Shown here piece after piece: positions 54,146 through 62,275 of a stretch of 64,000 nt of DNA (its first letter is position 1; every line of letters starts with the position of its first letter). The position numbers were made by a program, and so were the translations under genes. Origin of the DNA: Microbacterium pullorum (GTDB lineage Bacteria; Actinomycetota; Actinomycetes; Actinomycetales; Microbacteriaceae); NCBI RefSeq assembly GCF_014836535.1, contig NZ_JACSQP010000003.1:320966-384965 (forward strand), in the 5' to 3' direction. The notes beneath the pieces are model-generated. The model saw nothing but the letters and a program-made list of their open reading frames with translations, was not told the DNA's origin and did not search any database.

Positions 54146-55534
54146 TCAGGCCCGGGACATCCCGTAGATCGGGCTGCGCGCCTGCTCCTCCTCGTGATCG
54201 GGTCCGAGCGGGATGCCACTGCGGTCACGCAGCAGCAGCGTCGCGGCGAGCCCGACCACCGTCATGCCGGCGAGGTAGATGGTCACGGCATCGGTCGATC
54301 CCGTCGCCGCCACCAGCGCCGTGGCGATGGTCGGGGCGAACGCGCCGCCGAGGATCGCGCCGATCGCGTAGGAGATCGACACCCCCGAGAAGCGGATGGA
54401 TGCCGGGAACAGCTCGGCGTACAGCGCCGCCTGCGGGCCGTAGGTGAAGCCGAGCCCGATGGTGAGGATCGCCAGCCCACCGAACAGCAGCCCGACGTCC
54501 CCCGTGTTCACGAGCGGGAACAGCGTGAACACACCGACCAGCTGCAGGATCCAGCCGATGACGTACGTCGTTCGGCGACCCAAGCGGTCGGACACGAACC
54601 CGGCGGCCAGCGTCGCGAGCAGCCAGGTCACCGCAGAGCCCGTGACCGCCCAGAGCACCGGTCCGCGTTCGAGGCCGATCGGCCCCTCGGGGTTGGTCGC
54701 GTAGCCCTGGATGTAGCCGCCCGTGGTCATGTAGCCGACCGCGTTGTTGCCGGCGAACACGAGCGCCGCGATGAACACCAGCAGCGCGTGCCCCCGGAAA
54801 AGCGTCACGATCGGCATGCGCGCCTTCTCCTTGCGCGCGGACAGCTCGGCGAACACCGGGCTCTCCTCGACGCTGCGGCGGATGTAGTAGCCGACCACGA
54901 TCAGCACGACGCTGAGCAGGAACGGGATGCGCCAGCCCCACTCGAGGAACGCGTCGCCGGGCGCGATCATGGCCATGAGCGCCATGACGCCCGAGGCCAG
55001 CAGGAGCCCGAGCGGCACACCGATCTGAGGCGAGGCACCGAACGCGCCGCGGCGCTTCTTGGGCGCGTGCTCGACGGCCATGAGCACCGCACCACCCCAC
55101 TCGCCGCCGGCGGAGATGCCCTGCAGGATGCGGAGGAAGACGAGGATGATCGGCGCCCAGACGCCGATCGTGTCGTAGACCGGCAGCAGACCGATGAGCG
55201 CCGTCGCCGCACCCATCAGGATGAGCGTCCACGTCAGCACGACCTTGCGACCGTACTTGTCGCCGAAGTGGCCGGCCAGGAATGCGCCGAGCGGGCGGAA
55301 GAGGAAGCTGACCCCGACGGTGGCGAACGCGATGATCGCGCTGTTCGCGCCGAGCGGCGCGAAGAACAGTTGACCGAACACGAGGCCGACGGCGGTGGCG
55401 TAGATGAAGAAGTCGTACCACTCGACGGTGGTGCCGACGACGGTGGCGAACACCACGCGGCGGCGGTCGGCATGCGTGGCGATCGTGCCGGTGGGCGTGA
55501 AGCCCTCGGGCACGGTGGACGGGCGTGTGCTCAT
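54146..55534 (-). CDS. MFS aromatic-acid transporter candidate (MHS type)
   Basis: 462 residues, twelve helices. VEWYDFFIYATAVGLVFG, GHFGDKYGRK and GGEWGGAVLMAVEHAP are MHS-family marks. Divergent from the pathway operon with a GntR-type operator between, so uptake of the aromatic substrate (hydroxyphenylacetate or similar) is the likely job; cargo is inferred from context only. Confidence 0.85.
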   Translation of the reverse strand: MSTRPSTVPEGFTPTGTIATHADRRRVVFATVVGTTVEWYDFFIYATAVGLVFGQLFFAPLGANSAIIAFATVGVSFLFRPLGAFLAGHFGDKYGRKVVLTWTLILMGAATALIGLLPVYDTIGVWAPIILVFLRILQGISAGGEWGGAVLMAVEHAPKKRRGAFGASPQIGVPLGLLLASGVMALMAMIAPGDAFLEWGWRIPFLLSVVLIVVGYYIRRSVEESPVFAELSARKEKARMPIVTLFRGHALLVFIAALVFAGNNAVGYMTTGGYIQGYATNPEGPIGLERGPVLWAVTGSAVTWLLATLAAGFVSDRLGRRTTYVIGWILQLVGVFTLFPLVNTGDVGLLFGGLAILTIGLGFTYGPQAALYAELFPASIRFSGVSISYAIGAILGGAFAPTIATALVAATGSTDAVTIYLAGMTVVGLAATLLLRDRSGIPLGPDHEEEQARSPIYGMSRA

Positions 55535-55607
55535 CGTTGTGACTCCCAGTGGTTGACGTCGTTGTCAGAGGCGGTGCGGGTGCGGGAAGGTTGCCTCTCC
55601 CGAGCCG

Positions 55608-55630
55608 ATCATATACGATTTCGAATACGA
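55608..55630. promoter_or_regulatory. GntR-type operator, site 3 (double)
   Basis: ATCATATACGAT (55608-55619), one change from the consensus, directly followed by a second half-matched copy TCGAATACGA (55621-55630), centres 11 nt apart. It lies between the MFS gene and the hpa operon. Confidence 0.7.
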
Positions 55631-55648
55631 CGCAAGGGCGAGGGAGCC

Positions 55649-57124
55649 ATGACCATCGACACCACCACCGATCCCCGGTTCGCGGGCCTTCCCGGCCGCC
55701 CCGGCAAGATCATCGCCGTGCACCTGAGCTACGAATCGCGCGCCGCCCAGCGCGGGCGCCGCCCCGCCGCCCCGTCGTACTTCTTCAAGGCATCCAGCTC
55801 CGTCGCCGCCTCCGGCGGCACGGTGGAGCGCCCCGAAGGCACCGAGCTGCTGGCCTTCGAGGGCGAGATCGCCCTCGTGATCGGCACCGCCGCCCGCCGC
55901 GTCCCCCTCGCCCGCGCCTGGGAGCACGTCGGCTGGGTCACGGCCGCCGACGACCTGGGCCTGTACGACCTGCGCGCCGCCGACAAGGGATCCAACGTGC
56001 GCTCGAAGGGCGGCGACGGGTTCACCCCGATCGGCCCCGATCTCATCGACGCCCGCACGATCGATCCCACCGGGCTGCGCGTGCGCGCCTGGGTCAACGG
56101 CGAACTGCGGCAGGAGGGGACGTCGGGCGACCTCATCTTCCCGCTCGCCCAGTTCGTCGCCGACCTCTCCCAGCACTTCACCCTCGAGCCGGGCGATGTC
56201 ATCCTCACCGGCACTCCGGCCGGCTCCTCGGTCGTCGAGCCGGGCGACGTCGTGGCGGTCGAGGTGGATGCCCCCGAGACCGGCGCCACCTCGGGTCGCC
56301 TCACCACGACCGTCGTCGCCGGTCCCGCCGCCCCGTTCGACCCGGCCCTGGGCACGCTCCCCGCCGTCGACGACACGCAGCGCGAAGAGGCGTGGGGTTC
56401 GCGCGAGGACGCCGGCCTGGCTTCCCGGGGCCTTCACCCCGACCTGCGCGCCAAGCTCGAGCGCATCCCCGTCGCCGGCCTCTCCCAGCAGCTGCGCAAA
56501 CGAGGTCTCGACAACGTCACGATCGACGGCGTGCGGGCGCTGCATCCCGAGCGCAAGCTCGTCGGAACGGCCGCGACGCTGCGGTTCGTGCCCGGCCGCG
56601 AAGACCTGTTCGCGAGCCACGGCGGCGGCTACAACGCGCAGAAGCGCGCGTTCGACGCCGTCGAGGAGGGCGAGGTCATCGTCATCGAGGCCCGCGGTGA
56701 AGCAGGCTCCGGCACCCTCGGCGACATCCTCGCGATCCGCGCCCACGCCCGCGGGGCGGCCGGCATCGTCACCGACGGCGGCGTGCGCGACGCCGACGCG
56801 GTGACCGCCGTCGGCATCCCGGTCTACACCGTCGGGGCCCACCCCGCCGTGCTCGGGCGCAAGCACGTGCCGTGGGAGACCGGCGTCGCCGTGGCGTGCG
56901 GCGGCACCACGGTGCAGCCCGGCGACATCATCGTCGGCGACGCCGACGGCGTGATCGTGCTCCCGCCGCACCTCGCCGACGAGGTCGCGGACGCTGCCCT
57001 CGCCCAGGAGGACGAGGATGCCTGGGTGGCCGCCCAGGTCGCCGCCGGCAACCCCGTGCGGGGCCTGTTCCCGATGAATGCGCACTGGCGCGCCCGCTAC
57101 GACGCCGAACGAGCAGGGGAATGA
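55649..57124 (+). CDS. FAH-domain isomerase/hydrolase fused to RraA-like aldolase/decarboxylase domain
   Basis: 491 residues. Residues about 10-245 are a fumarylacetoacetate-hydrolase fold (KIIAVHLSYESRAAQ, LAFEGEIALVIG, ILTGTPAGS). Residues about 265-491 are RraA/HMG-aldolase-like (AAGIVTDGGVRDADAV, GDIIVGDADGVIVLP). In enterobacteria HpaG/HpcE is two tandem FAH domains acting as OPET decarboxylase and HHDD isomerase; here the second half is a different fold. RraA-like aldolases often decarboxylate oxaloacetate, so this half may be the decarboxylase (inference). First gene of the pathway operon; ATGA overlap with the GntR gene. Confidence 0.82.
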   Translation: MTIDTTTDPRFAGLPGRPGKIIAVHLSYESRAAQRGRRPAAPSYFFKASSSVAASGGTVERPEGTELLAFEGEIALVIGTAARRVPLARAWEHVGWVTAADDLGLYDLRAADKGSNVRSKGGDGFTPIGPDLIDARTIDPTGLRVRAWVNGELRQEGTSGDLIFPLAQFVADLSQHFTLEPGDVILTGTPAGSSVVEPGDVVAVEVDAPETGATSGRLTTTVVAGPAAPFDPALGTLPAVDDTQREEAWGSREDAGLASRGLHPDLRAKLERIPVAGLSQQLRKRGLDNVTIDGVRALHPERKLVGTAATLRFVPGREDLFASHGGGYNAQKRAFDAVEEGEVIVIEARGEAGSGTLGDILAIRAHARGAAGIVTDGGVRDADAVTAVGIPVYTVGAHPAVLGRKHVPWETGVAVACGGTTVQPGDIIVGDADGVIVLPPHLADEVADAALAQEDEDAWVAAQVAAGNPVRGLFPMNAHWRARYDAERAGE

Positions 57125-57804
57125 GCACCGTGGACGCCCTCAGCAAATCGCAGCAGGCCTACCAGTGGATCAAGGCCCGCATCGCCGATCAAGAGTTCAC
57201 CCCCGGGTACCGGCTCGTGCTCGGCACCATCGCCAACGAGCTCGACATGAGCGTCGTGCCGGTGCGCGAGGCGATAAGACAGCTCGAGGCGGAGGGGCTC
57301 GTCACCTTCGAACGCAACGTCGGCGCGCACGTGTCGATGGTCGACGACTCGCAGTACCGCGCCAGCATGCAGGCGCTCAGCATCCTCGAGGGGGCGGCCA
57401 CCGCCCTGTCGGCACGCCGTCTCACCGCCGACGACGTGCGCGCCGCCCGCGACATCAACGAGCGCATGATCGCCCGCCTCGACGACTTCGAACCGCGGGC
57501 GTTCACGGCGCTGAACCAGCAGTTCCACGCGGCGCTGTTCGCCCGGTGCGCGAACCCCCGCATGCTCGAGCTCGTCAACGCCGAGTGGGCACGGCTCGGG
57601 AACCTGCGCGACTCGACCTTCAGCTTCGTCCCCGGCCGCGCCCAGGAATCGGTGCGCGAGCACGAGAACATCCTGGTCCTCATCGAGACCGGCGCGCCGC
57701 TGGGCGAGATCGAGAAAGCGGCCCGCCGCCACCGGTCGGCGACCCTCGACGCCTACATGATCCACGAGCACCCCGACGAGGCCCTCGGCCTGCCGGCGTT
57801 CTGA
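57121..57804 (+). CDS. GntR-family (FCD) transcriptional regulator
   Basis: 227 residues. N-terminal winged helix (QQAYQWIKARIADQEFTPGY, VVPVREAIRQLEAEGLV), then an FCD effector domain with NQQFHAALF and HENILVLIE supplying metal/ligand histidines. It is encoded within the catabolic operon and is the natural owner of the ATCRTATACGAT sites at 49318, 53343 and 55608; FadR-type GntR proteins bind such short palindromes. A pathway intermediate is the likely effector. Confidence 0.9.
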   Translation: MSTVDALSKSQQAYQWIKARIADQEFTPGYRLVLGTIANELDMSVVPVREAIRQLEAEGLVTFERNVGAHVSMVDDSQYRASMQALSILEGAATALSARRLTADDVRAARDINERMIARLDDFEPRAFTALNQQFHAALFARCANPRMLELVNAEWARLGNLRDSTFSFVPGRAQESVREHENILVLIETGAPLGEIEKAARRHRSATLDAYMIHEHPDEALGLPAF

Positions 57805-57832
57805 CCCTTCCCGCCACCCTGGAGGAACCGAC

Positions 57833-59344
57833 ATGACCGACACTGCGCTTCACCGCCGCCACGTTCCGGCCGACCTGCCCGACCGCATCCGCCACTACAT
57901 CGACGGCGCGTTCGTCGACTCCGTCGACGGCGACACGTTCGACGTGCTCGAACCGGTCTCGAACGAGGCGTACGTCACGGCCGCCGCCGGCAAGCAGGCC
58001 GACATCGACCTGGCGGTCGCCGCCGCCCGCCGCGCCTTCACCGAGGGCCCCTGGCCGCGCATGCTGCCCCGCGAGCGCTCCCGCATCCTGCACCGCATCG
58101 CCGACCTCGTCGAGGCGCGCGATCAGCGCCTCGCAGAGCTCGAGTCCTTCGATTCGGGACTGCCGATCACCCAGGCCCTCGGCCAGGCCCGGCGTGCGGC
58201 CGAGAACTTCCGGTTCTTCGCCGACCTGATCGTGGCCCAGGCCGACGACACCTACAAGGTGCCGGGCCGCCAGATCAACTACGTCAACCGCAAGCCGATC
58301 GGCGTGGCCGGGCTCATCACCCCGTGGAACACCCCGTTCATGCTGGAGTCGTGGAAGCTCGGCCCGGCGCTGGCCACCGGCAACACCGTCGTGCTCAAGC
58401 CGGCCGAGTTCACCCCGCTGTCGGCATCGCTGTGGGCGGGCATCTTCGAGGAGGCCGGGCTCCCGCAGGGCGTGTTCAACCTCGTCAACGGCCTCGGTGA
58501 GCACGCCGGCGACGCGCTGGTGAAACACCCCGACGTACCGCTCATCTCGTTCACCGGCGAGAGCTCGACCGGGCAGCTGATCTTCGCCAATGCCGCTCCC
58601 CACCTCAAGGGACTGTCGATGGAGCTGGGCGGCAAGTCGCCCGCGATCGTCTTCGCCGACGCCGACCTCGAGGCGGCGGTGGATGCCACGATCTTCGGCG
58701 TCTTCTCCCTCAACGGCGAGCGCTGCACCGCCGGCAGCCGCATCCTCGTCGAGCGCGCCGTGTACGACGAGTTCGTCGAGCGCTACGCGGCGCAGGCCCG
58801 GCGCGTGAAGGTCGGCTATCCGCACGACCCGGCCACCGAAGTCGGCGCCCTCGTGCACCCCGAACACTTCGAGAAGGTCATGGGCTACGTCGAGATCGGC
58901 AAGACCGAGGGGCGCCTGGTCGCCGGCGGTGGCCGGCCCGAGGGGTTCGAGACGGGCAACTTCGTCGCCCCCACCGTGTTCGCCGATGTCGCCCCCGACG
59001 CCCGCATCTTCCAGGAGGAGATCTTCGGGCCGGTGGTGGCGATCACCCCGTTCGACACCGAGGCCGAGGCGCTGACCCTGGCCAACGACACGAGGTACGG
59101 CCTGGCCGCCTATGTCTGGACCAACGATCTGAAGCGCGCCCACAACTTCTCCCAGGCGATCGACGCCGGGATGGTGTGGCTGAACTCCAACAACGTCCGG
59201 GACCTGCGCACCCCCTTCGGCGGCGTCAAGGCCTCGGGTCTCGGGCACGAGGGCGGCTACCGCTCGATCGACTTCTACACCGACCAGCAGGCCGTGCACA
59301 TCACGCTCGGCACCGTGCACAACCCCACTTTCGGCAAGCACTGA
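57833..59344 (+). CDS. hpaE: 5-carboxymethyl-2-hydroxymuconate-semialdehyde dehydrogenase
   Basis: 503-residue aldehyde dehydrogenase: ITPWNTPFMLESWKL, SFTGESSTG, MELGGKSPA (Glu) and NGERCTAGSR (catalytic Cys). The length and the N-terminal IRHYIDGAFVDS fit HpaE, which oxidises the ring-cleavage product of HpaD. Lies 28 nt after the GntR gene and 46 nt before hpaD. Confidence 0.93.
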   Translation: MTDTALHRRHVPADLPDRIRHYIDGAFVDSVDGDTFDVLEPVSNEAYVTAAAGKQADIDLAVAAARRAFTEGPWPRMLPRERSRILHRIADLVEARDQRLAELESFDSGLPITQALGQARRAAENFRFFADLIVAQADDTYKVPGRQINYVNRKPIGVAGLITPWNTPFMLESWKLGPALATGNTVVLKPAEFTPLSASLWAGIFEEAGLPQGVFNLVNGLGEHAGDALVKHPDVPLISFTGESSTGQLIFANAAPHLKGLSMELGGKSPAIVFADADLEAAVDATIFGVFSLNGERCTAGSRILVERAVYDEFVERYAAQARRVKVGYPHDPATEVGALVHPEHFEKVMGYVEIGKTEGRLVAGGGRPEGFETGNFVAPTVFADVAPDARIFQEEIFGPVVAITPFDTEAEALTLANDTRYGLAAYVWTNDLKRAHNFSQAIDAGMVWLNSNNVRDLRTPFGGVKASGLGHEGGYRSIDFYTDQQAVHITLGTVHNPTFGKH

Positions 59345-59390
59345 CCCACCCACACGCAGGCACACCCCGCACGTAAGCAAGGACGCTGAC

Positions 59391-60551
59391 ATGACCCACC
59401 GCGACGACATGACCCTCACCTCGTCAGGATTCTTCGTCTCCCAGGAGGCCCCCATCCACACCGACGACCCGGTGCCCACCCCCGTCTCCCCGGCGCCGGA
59501 CATCCTGCGCTGCGCCTACATGGAGCTCGTGGTCACCGACCTCGCGGCATCCCGCACGTTCTACGTCGACGTGCTGGGGCTGTACGTGACCGAGGAGGAC
59601 GACGAGGCGATCTACCTGCGCTCGACGGAGGAGTTCATCCACCACAACCTGGTGCTCCGCCGCGGCGACGTGGCGGCGGTCGCGGTGTTCTCGTACCGGG
59701 TGCGGTCGGCGGAGGACCTCGATCGGGCGGTCGCGTTCTACACCGAGCTCGGATGCCGCGTGGAGCGCCGCCCCGAGGGGTTCGTCAAGGGCATCGGCGA
59801 TTCGGTGCGCGTGGAGGATCCGCTGGGCTTCCCGTACGAGTTCTTCTTCCAGACCGAGCACGTCGAGCGCCTCGCCTGGCGCTACGACCTGCACACACCC
59901 GGCGAGCTGGTGCGCCTGGACCACTTCAACCAGGTGACCCCCGACGTGCCGCGCGCCGTGAAGTTCATGCAGGATCTCGGCTTCCGGGTGACCGAGGACA
60001 TCCAGGACGACGAGGGCACCGTCTACGCCGCGTGGATGCGACGCAAGCCCACCGTGCACGACACCGCCATGACCGGCGGCGACGGCCCCCGCATGCACCA
60101 TGTCGCCTTCGCGACGCACGAGAAGCACAACATCCTCGCGATCTGCGACAAGCTCGGGGCACTGCGCCGATCGGATGCCATCGAACGCGGTCCCGGCCGG
60201 CACGGCGTCTCCAACGCCTTTTACCTGTACCTGCGCGACCCCGACGGGCACCGCGTGGAGATCTACACGCAGGACTACTACACCGGCGACCCCGACAACC
60301 CGGTGATCACCTGGGATGTGCACGACAACCAGCGCCGTGACTGGTGGGGGAACCCGGTCGTCCCCTCCTGGTACACCGAGGCATCGCTCGTGCTCGACCT
60401 CGACGGCAACCCGAAGCCGGTCGTCGCCCGCACCGACAGCAGCGAGATGGCCGTCACGATCGGCGCGGACGGGTTCTCGTACACGCGCCCCGGCGACGAC
60501 GGTCTGCCGGAGTACAAGCAGGGCGAGTACAAGCTCGGCCACCAGCTGTAG
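59391..60551 (+). CDS. hpaD: 3,4-dihydroxyphenylacetate 2,3-dioxygenase
   Basis: 386 residues, type I extradiol (glyoxalase-fold) dioxygenase very close to the Brevibacterium fuscum enzyme as I recall it. Metal ligands His178 (LDHFNQV), His237 (MHHVAF) and Glu290 (RVEIYTQDY) and acid-base His223 (TVHDTA) all lie at a constant offset of 23 from the reference positions, because of a longer N-terminus. Opens the homoprotocatechuate ring. This is the best evidence for the substrate of the whole island. Start at ATG 59391 or 59409. Confidence 0.96.
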   Translation: MTHRDDMTLTSSGFFVSQEAPIHTDDPVPTPVSPAPDILRCAYMELVVTDLAASRTFYVDVLGLYVTEEDDEAIYLRSTEEFIHHNLVLRRGDVAAVAVFSYRVRSAEDLDRAVAFYTELGCRVERRPEGFVKGIGDSVRVEDPLGFPYEFFFQTEHVERLAWRYDLHTPGELVRLDHFNQVTPDVPRAVKFMQDLGFRVTEDIQDDEGTVYAAWMRRKPTVHDTAMTGGDGPRMHHVAFATHEKHNILAICDKLGALRRSDAIERGPGRHGVSNAFYLYLRDPDGHRVEIYTQDYYTGDPDNPVITWDVHDNQRRDWWGNPVVPSWYTEASLVLDLDGNPKPVVARTDSSEMAVTIGADGFSYTRPGDDGLPEYKQGEYKLGHQL

Positions 60552-60586
60552 CCACCCGCTACCCTGACCGAGACCGAAGGAGATCC

Positions 60587-61372
60587 ATGCTCGCCCCCGA
60601 CGTGATCGCGGCGCTGGCCGCGGAGCTCGCCGAAGCCGACCGCACGCACCGCGTGATCCCCCGCATCACCGCCCGCCACCCGCAGGCGACGGTTGAGGAC
60701 TCCTACGCGATCCAGGGGGTGTGGCGCGATGAGAACCTCGCCGCCGGCAGGCGCCTGGTAGGGCGCAAGATCGGACTGACCTCCAAAGCCATGCAGCAGG
60801 CCACCGGCATCACCGAGCCCGACTACGGCGTCATGTTCGACGACACGATCTTCCACAGCGGCGACGAGATCCCCGTCGATCAGTTCTCCAACGTGCGCGT
60901 CGAGGTGGAGCTGGCCTTCGTCCTGAAGCGCCCGCTCGAAGGCCCCGACTGCACGCTGGCGGACGCGCTCGACGCGATCGACTACGCGGTGCCGGCGCTC
61001 GAGGTGCTCAACTCCCACATCGAGCTGGAGGGGCGCACGATCGTCGACACGATCGCCGACAACGCCGCCTACGGGGCGATGGTGCTCGGCACCGTGCACA
61101 AGCGCCCCGACGAGATCGACCTGCGATGGGTGCCGGGCGTGCTCTCGCGCAACGGCGAGATCGAGGAGACGGGGGTCGCCGCGGGCGTGCTCGGGCACCC
61201 CGCCACCGGGGTGGCGTGGCTGGCGAACAAATTCCACCAGCACGGCGCGCGGCTCGAGTCGGGCGAGATCATCCTGGCGGGGTCCTTCACCCGGCCGATG
61301 TGGGTCTCACGCGGCGACACCGTGCGCTGCGACTACGGCCCGATGGGAGTCATCGAATGCCGCTTCAGCTGA
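60587..61372 (+). CDS. hpaH: 2-oxohept-4-ene-1,7-dioate hydratase
   Basis: 261 residues of the FAH-fold hydratase family: RLVGRKIGLTSKAMQ, VEVELAFVLKRPL, PALEVLNSHIE, and a closing MWVSRGDTVRCDYGPMG. Adds water to the decarboxylated, isomerised intermediate. GAAGGAGA precedes ATG 60587. Overlaps hpaI by 16 nt. Confidence 0.95.
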   Translation: MLAPDVIAALAAELAEADRTHRVIPRITARHPQATVEDSYAIQGVWRDENLAAGRRLVGRKIGLTSKAMQQATGITEPDYGVMFDDTIFHSGDEIPVDQFSNVRVEVELAFVLKRPLEGPDCTLADALDAIDYAVPALEVLNSHIELEGRTIVDTIADNAAYGAMVLGTVHKRPDEIDLRWVPGVLSRNGEIEETGVAAGVLGHPATGVAWLANKFHQHGARLESGEIILAGSFTRPMWVSRGDTVRCDYGPMGVIECRFS

Positions 61373-62160
61373 CGCCCACGTTCCGCGACGACCTCGCCGC
61401 GGCCTCCCGCCCCCTCGCCGGCATCTGGGTGTGCTCGGGCTCGGCGCTGGTCGCCGAGATCTGCGCCGGGTCCGGCATGGACTGGCTGCTCATCGACATG
61501 GAGCACTCCCCCAACGGCCTGGAGTCCGTCCTCGCGCAGCTGCACGCGGTCGCGGGCTCGCCGGTCACGCCCGTCGTGCGGGTGCCCATCGGCGACCCGG
61601 TGACGATCAAGCAGGTGCTCGACCTCGGCGCGCAGAACATCCTCGTGCCGATGGTGTCCTCGCCCGACGAGGCACGAGGCGTCGTCGCGGCGGCGCACTA
61701 TCCACCGCGCGGCATGCGCGGGGTGGGCTCCGCCCTCGCCCGCTCGGCCCGTTGGAACCGCGTGCCCGAGTACCTCGCGCAGGCCGCGGCGCACGTGTCG
61801 GTGTTCGTGCAGATCGAGACGGCGGCCGGCGTCGACGCTGCCGCCGAGATCGCCGCGGTCGACGGCGTCGACGGCGTGTTCGTCGGCCCCGCCGACCTCG
61901 CCGCCTCGCTCGGGCTGCTCGGTCAGCAGTCGCACCCCGACGTCATCGCCGCGGTGAAGCGCACCTTCGCCGCCGTGCGCGAGGCGGGCAAGCCGGTGGG
62001 CGTCAACGCCTTCGACCCCGCCGTCGCGCAGGCGTATCTCGATGCCGGAGCCTCGTTCGCCCTCGTGGGCGCCGATGTGGCGCTGCTCGCGCGCGGATCC
62101 GAAGCCCTCGCGGCCCGCTGGTGCACGCCCGGCGTCGCGGACCCACCCTCCTCGTACTGA
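61357..62160 (+). CDS. hpaI: 4-hydroxy-2-oxoheptanedioate aldolase
   Basis: 267 residues, class II HpcH/HpaI aldolase. His50 (DMEHSPN), Arg75 (VRVPIGD), Glu154 (QIETAAG) and Asp180 (GPADLA) align with the E. coli HpaI residues His45, Arg70, Glu149 and Asp175. Splits the hydrated product into pyruvate and succinic semialdehyde, the substrate of the GabD-like enzyme. Last gene of the operon. Confidence 0.95.
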   Translation: MPLQLTPTFRDDLAAASRPLAGIWVCSGSALVAEICAGSGMDWLLIDMEHSPNGLESVLAQLHAVAGSPVTPVVRVPIGDPVTIKQVLDLGAQNILVPMVSSPDEARGVVAAAHYPPRGMRGVGSALARSARWNRVPEYLAQAAAHVSVFVQIETAAGVDAAAEIAAVDGVDGVFVGPADLAASLGLLGQQSHPDVIAAVKRTFAAVREAGKPVGVNAFDPAVAQAYLDAGASFALVGADVALLARGSEALAARWCTPGVADPPSSY

Positions 62161-62227
62161 CCGGGTGCGGGGCGAGCGTTTCATGAGAGTTCTCGAATGT
62201 TCCGTGCGTTCGCTTTCAGCGGACGTC

Positions 62228-62233
62228 TAGGTT
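62228..62233 (+). promoter_or_regulatory. Probable -10 of S8 protease gene
   Basis: TAGGTT, about 43 nt before ATG 62276, in the 115-nt gap after hpaI. No clear -35. A short CGAAC/GTTCG inverted repeat (62242-62257) follows. Confidence 0.3.
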
Positions 62234-62275
62234 TCTCATACCGAACACTCAGGTTCGCTGACGGAGGCCCCCCGG

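Noticed and set aside
53690..55648. Long plus-strand extension of the FAH-RraA frame back to 53690
   Set aside because: The extension is antisense to the MFS gene and out of frame in IclR; recognisable homology begins at ATG 55649, preceded by AGGGAG.
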